The translations under genes were made by a program, and so were the position numbers. From JBFGRM01 sp041563675 (GTDB taxonomy: Bacteria > Nitrospirota > Nitrospiria > Nitrospirales > Nitrospiraceae): DNA of 24,546 bases. Where the stretch lies: the NCBI GenBank assembly GCA_041563675.1, contig JBFGRM010000009.1, positions 1-24,546 on the forward strand, read 5' to 3'. The notes beneath the pieces were generated by a model. It was given only the letters and a program-made list of their open reading frames with translations. It was not told the origin of the DNA and ran no database searches. Shown here piece by piece: positions 22,166 through 24,546 of this stretch (the stretch's first letter is position 1; each line of letters begins with the position of its first letter).

Positions 22166-23686
22166 ATGCAGATCAAGACGGACGAGATCAGCGCGATCAT
22201 CAAGCAGAAGATCAAGGACTTCGACAAACACGTCGAGGTCAACGAGATGGGCTCCGTCATCCAAGTTGGCGACGGGATCGCCAAGCTCTACGGTCTGTCA
22301 GGGTGCATGGCCGGCGAGATGCTGGAGTTCCCTGGCGGCGTCTACGGGATCGCCCTGAACCTTGAGGAAGACAGCGTCGGCGCCGTGTTGATGGGTGAGG
22401 ACGTCGGGATCAAGGAAGGCGACCCGGTCAAACGGACCGGTCGTATCGCCGAGGTGCCGGTGGGCGAGGCCATCGTCGGGCGGGTCGTGAACGCCATCGG
22501 GCTGCCGATCGACGGCAAGGGGCCCATCAAGACCTCCGAGACGCGGCGCATTGAAATCCGCGCCCCCGGGGTCGTCGATCGCCAGTCCGTGCGTGAGCCG
22601 CTTCAGACGGGGCTGAAGGCCATCGACGCGATGATTCCCATCGGACGGGGTCAGCGGGAGCTGATCATCGGGGACCGCCAGACGGGCAAGACGGCCGTGG
22701 CGGTGGACACCATCATCAATCAAAAGGGGCAAAACGTCTTCTGCATTTATGTGGCGGTCGGACAGAAACGGTCGACCGTCGCGCGGGTCATCAAGACCCT
22801 CGAGGATCACGGCGCGATGGAGTTCAGCACGGTCGTGTCATCCAGCGCGAGCGAAGCGGCGTCGCTTCAATTCATGGCGCCCTACGCCGGGGTCTCCATG
22901 GGAGAATACTTCCGCGACAATGGCAAGCATGCGCTGATCGTCTACGACGACCTGTCCAAGCACGCCGTCGCGTACCGGGAGCTCTCCCTCTTGCTCCGCC
23001 GTCCGCCGGGTCGGGAGGCCTACCCCGGCGACGTGTTTTATCTGCACTCGCGCCTGCTCGAACGTGCCGCCAAGATGAGCCAGGCCCTGGGCGGCGGCAG
23101 CCTGACCGCGCTTCCCATCATCGAGACGCAGGCCGGCGACGTCTCCGCCTACATCCCGACCAACGTCATTTCGATCACCGACGGGCAGATTTACCTCGCC
23201 AGCGACCTGTTTTACTCGGGCATTCGCCCCGCGATCAACGTCGGCCTCTCCGTCTCCCGCGTCGGCGGCGCCGCTCAGATCAAAACGATGAAGCAGGTGG
23301 CCGGCACCCTCCGTCTGGACCTCGCCCAGTACCGGGAAATGGCCGCCTTCTCGCAGTTCGGGAGCGAGCTGGACAAGGCGACCCAGGCCCAGCTCGCACG
23401 CGGCGTGCGGATGGTCGAGCTGCTGAAACAGGGACAGTACAAGCCCATGGCCGTGGCCGACCAGGTGCTCGGGATCTATGCCGGCGTCAACGGGTTTGTG
23501 GACAACGTGCCGGTGGAAAAGATCCGCGAGTTCGAGGACGACCTTCATCACTATGTCAACGAGCACCAGCCGCAAATCAAACAGGAGCTCATGAGCAAGA
23601 GCAAGATCGATGACGCGCTCGGAGCGCAACTGAAGCAACTGATCTCCACCTTCAAACAGAAGATGGGATATGAAGCGAAGCCCTAA
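22166..23686 (+). CDS. atpA: F1 ATP synthase subunit alpha
   Basis: This is the non-catalytic nucleotide-binding subunit of the F1 hexamer. The 506-residue length is standard. The N-terminal beta-barrel runs to about 95. The Walker A GDRQTGKTA is at 169-177, the conserved IVYDDLSKHAVAYRELSLLLRRPPGREAYPGDVF region at about 258-291, and the arginine finger is Arg365 in SVSRVGGAAQ. AAGGAG (22155-22160) is 5 bases before the ATG and overlaps the end of atpH, so the two are co-translated. atpG follows after 29 bases. Nothing is unusual. Confidence 0.98.
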   Translation: MQIKTDEISAIIKQKIKDFDKHVEVNEMGSVIQVGDGIAKLYGLSGCMAGEMLEFPGGVYGIALNLEEDSVGAVLMGEDVGIKEGDPVKRTGRIAEVPVGEAIVGRVVNAIGLPIDGKGPIKTSETRRIEIRAPGVVDRQSVREPLQTGLKAIDAMIPIGRGQRELIIGDRQTGKTAVAVDTIINQKGQNVFCIYVAVGQKRSTVARVIKTLEDHGAMEFSTVVSSSASEAASLQFMAPYAGVSMGEYFRDNGKHALIVYDDLSKHAVAYRELSLLLRRPPGREAYPGDVFYLHSRLLERAAKMSQALGGGSLTALPIIETQAGDVSAYIPTNVISITDGQIYLASDLFYSGIRPAINVGLSVSRVGGAAQIKTMKQVAGTLRLDLAQYREMAAFSQFGSELDKATQAQLARGVRMVELLKQGQYKPMAVADQVLGIYAGVNGFVDNVPVEKIREFEDDLHHYVNEHQPQIKQELMSKSKIDDALGAQLKQLISTFKQKMGYEAKP

Positions 23687-23715
23687 GAGCGTGCCAATCA
23701 TGGACACCGAGCCTC

Positions 23716-24546
23716 ATGGCTAGCCTGCAGTCTCTCCGGCGCAAGATCGGCGCCGTCAAGAACACCCAGAAAATCACCAAGGCCATGAAGATGGTGGCCG
23801 CGGCGAAGCTCAAGCGTGCGCAGGATCGAATCCTTGCTGCCCGCCCTTACGCCCACAAGATGCGGAGCGTCCTGGGGGATCTCAGCCAGCGCGTCAACCG
23901 GGCCTCGCATCCGCTGCTGCAGAAACGCGGCGGCCGGCTCGTCGAGGTGCTGGTTGTGACCAGCGACCGCGGCCTCTGCGGTGCCTTCAACGCCAACATC
24001 GTGCGCCGCGCGGTCGAGGGTATTCGGGAGCGTGAAGGGACGGGATGCCGCGTGACCTTGAGTCTGGTTGGACGGAAGAGCCGCGATTTCTTTCGTCGCC
24101 GGCACTGGCCCATCCGGCAGCAGTGGCCCGATGTGTTCGACCGGCTGACCTACGAGCATGCGATCGACATCGGGCGCGACCTCACTCAGGAGTTCGTCAA
24201 AGGCACTTTCGATGAGCTGTACGTCATCTATAACGAGTTCAAGTCCGCGATCCAGCAGCAGGTGATCGTCGAGAAGCTGTTCCCCATCGACGCCCTCGAA
24301 GAGATTGCTGATCCCAGCCACGTCCCCGGTGGCAGCTTCTTGTACGAACCCGACGAGAACGAGTTGCTGGGGAGCCTCATCCCCAAGCATTTCGAGATCC
24401 AAACGTTCCGCATCTTGTTGGAGTCCTCGGCCGCCGAGCAGGGTGCCCGGATGGCCGCCATGGACGGCGCGACCCGCAATGCGGGCGAGCTCATCAAGAA
24501 ATTGACGTTGTATTACAACAAGACACGACAGGCGGCGATCACCAAG
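23716..24546 (+). CDS. atpG: F1 ATP synthase subunit gamma (3' end cut by window)
   Basis: This is the central rotor shaft of F1. The window holds 277 codons from ATG 23716 without a stop, so only the last 10-15 residues of a usual 285-295-residue gamma are missing. The N-terminal MASLQSLRRKIGAVKNTQKITKAM coiled-coil helix, the central TSDRGLCGAFNANI motif and the C-terminal helix MAAMDGATRNAGELI with LTLYYNKTRQA are all present, and they form the two antiparallel shaft helices. No strong ribosome binding site precedes the ATG; the gene is close behind atpA. atpD and atpC are expected beyond the window. Confidence 0.96.
   Translation, partial: MASLQSLRRKIGAVKNTQKITKAMKMVAAAKLKRAQDRILAARPYAHKMRSVLGDLSQRVNRASHPLLQKRGGRLVEVLVVTSDRGLCGAFNANIVRRAVEGIREREGTGCRVTLSLVGRKSRDFFRRRHWPIRQQWPDVFDRLTYEHAIDIGRDLTQEFVKGTFDELYVIYNEFKSAIQQQVIVEKLFPIDALEEIADPSHVPGGSFLYEPDENELLGSLIPKHFEIQTFRILLESSAAEQGARMAAMDGATRNAGELIKKLTLYYNKTRQAAITK

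Overview
The window is a GC-rich bacterial chromosome segment made almost entirely of housekeeping genes. The gene content is that of a Gram-negative, free-living bacterium: a YidC with a large periplasmic domain, a YbbA/YbbP-type ABC exporter, two PilZ proteins and two bactofilins. The order (rpmH-rnpA-yidD-yidC-mnmE-mnmG-rsmG-parA-parB-bactofilins-atpHAG) recalls Nitrospirota, Methylomirabilota or deltaproteobacteria-like lineages. My best guess is Nitrospirota, held loosely because no single marker here decides it.

Layout. (1) 28-3389, plus strand: an ABC ATPase and an FtsX-type permease, translationally coupled. (2) 3429-5002, minus strand: two tandemly duplicated PilZ proteins, each with an N-terminal CxxC...CxxC ribbon, followed by a small Cys-containing protein of unknown function. 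(3) 5247-10379, minus strand: a tight four-gene cluster read as pgl > glk > rpiA > M1 aminopeptidase. It links glucose phosphorylation and the pentose phosphate pathway to peptide turnover. (4) 10529-17484, plus strand: a consensus sigma-70 promoter, then rpmH, rnpA, yidD, yidC, mnmE, mnmG and rsmG, the conserved origin-proximal cluster for ribosome, RNase P, membrane insertion and tRNA/rRNA modification. dnaA and jag are absent from their usual places. (5) 17554-19165: parA-parB, with a perfect parS site lying on the rsmG start codon and a second, one-mismatch parS just before parA. (6) 19318-20410: two paralogous bactofilins. (7) 20428-21528: mnmA. (8) 21627 to the window end: the F1 ATP synthase genes atpH, atpA and atpG, the last cut by the window edge; the Fo genes are not upstream.

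The proteins are ordinary. The more interesting signals are non-coding or architectural: the parS site embedded in the rsmG start, a degenerate 9-bp tandem repeat with a long inverted repeat between yidD and yidC, an inverted repeat around an AT-rich patch before mnmG, a REP-like palindromic element after the aminopeptidase gene, the ribbon-PilZ pair with its small companion, and an acidic low-complexity insertion in glucokinase. I found no convincing new multi-gene system, mobile element, CRISPR array or tRNA gene. No gap between genes exceeds 300 bases.
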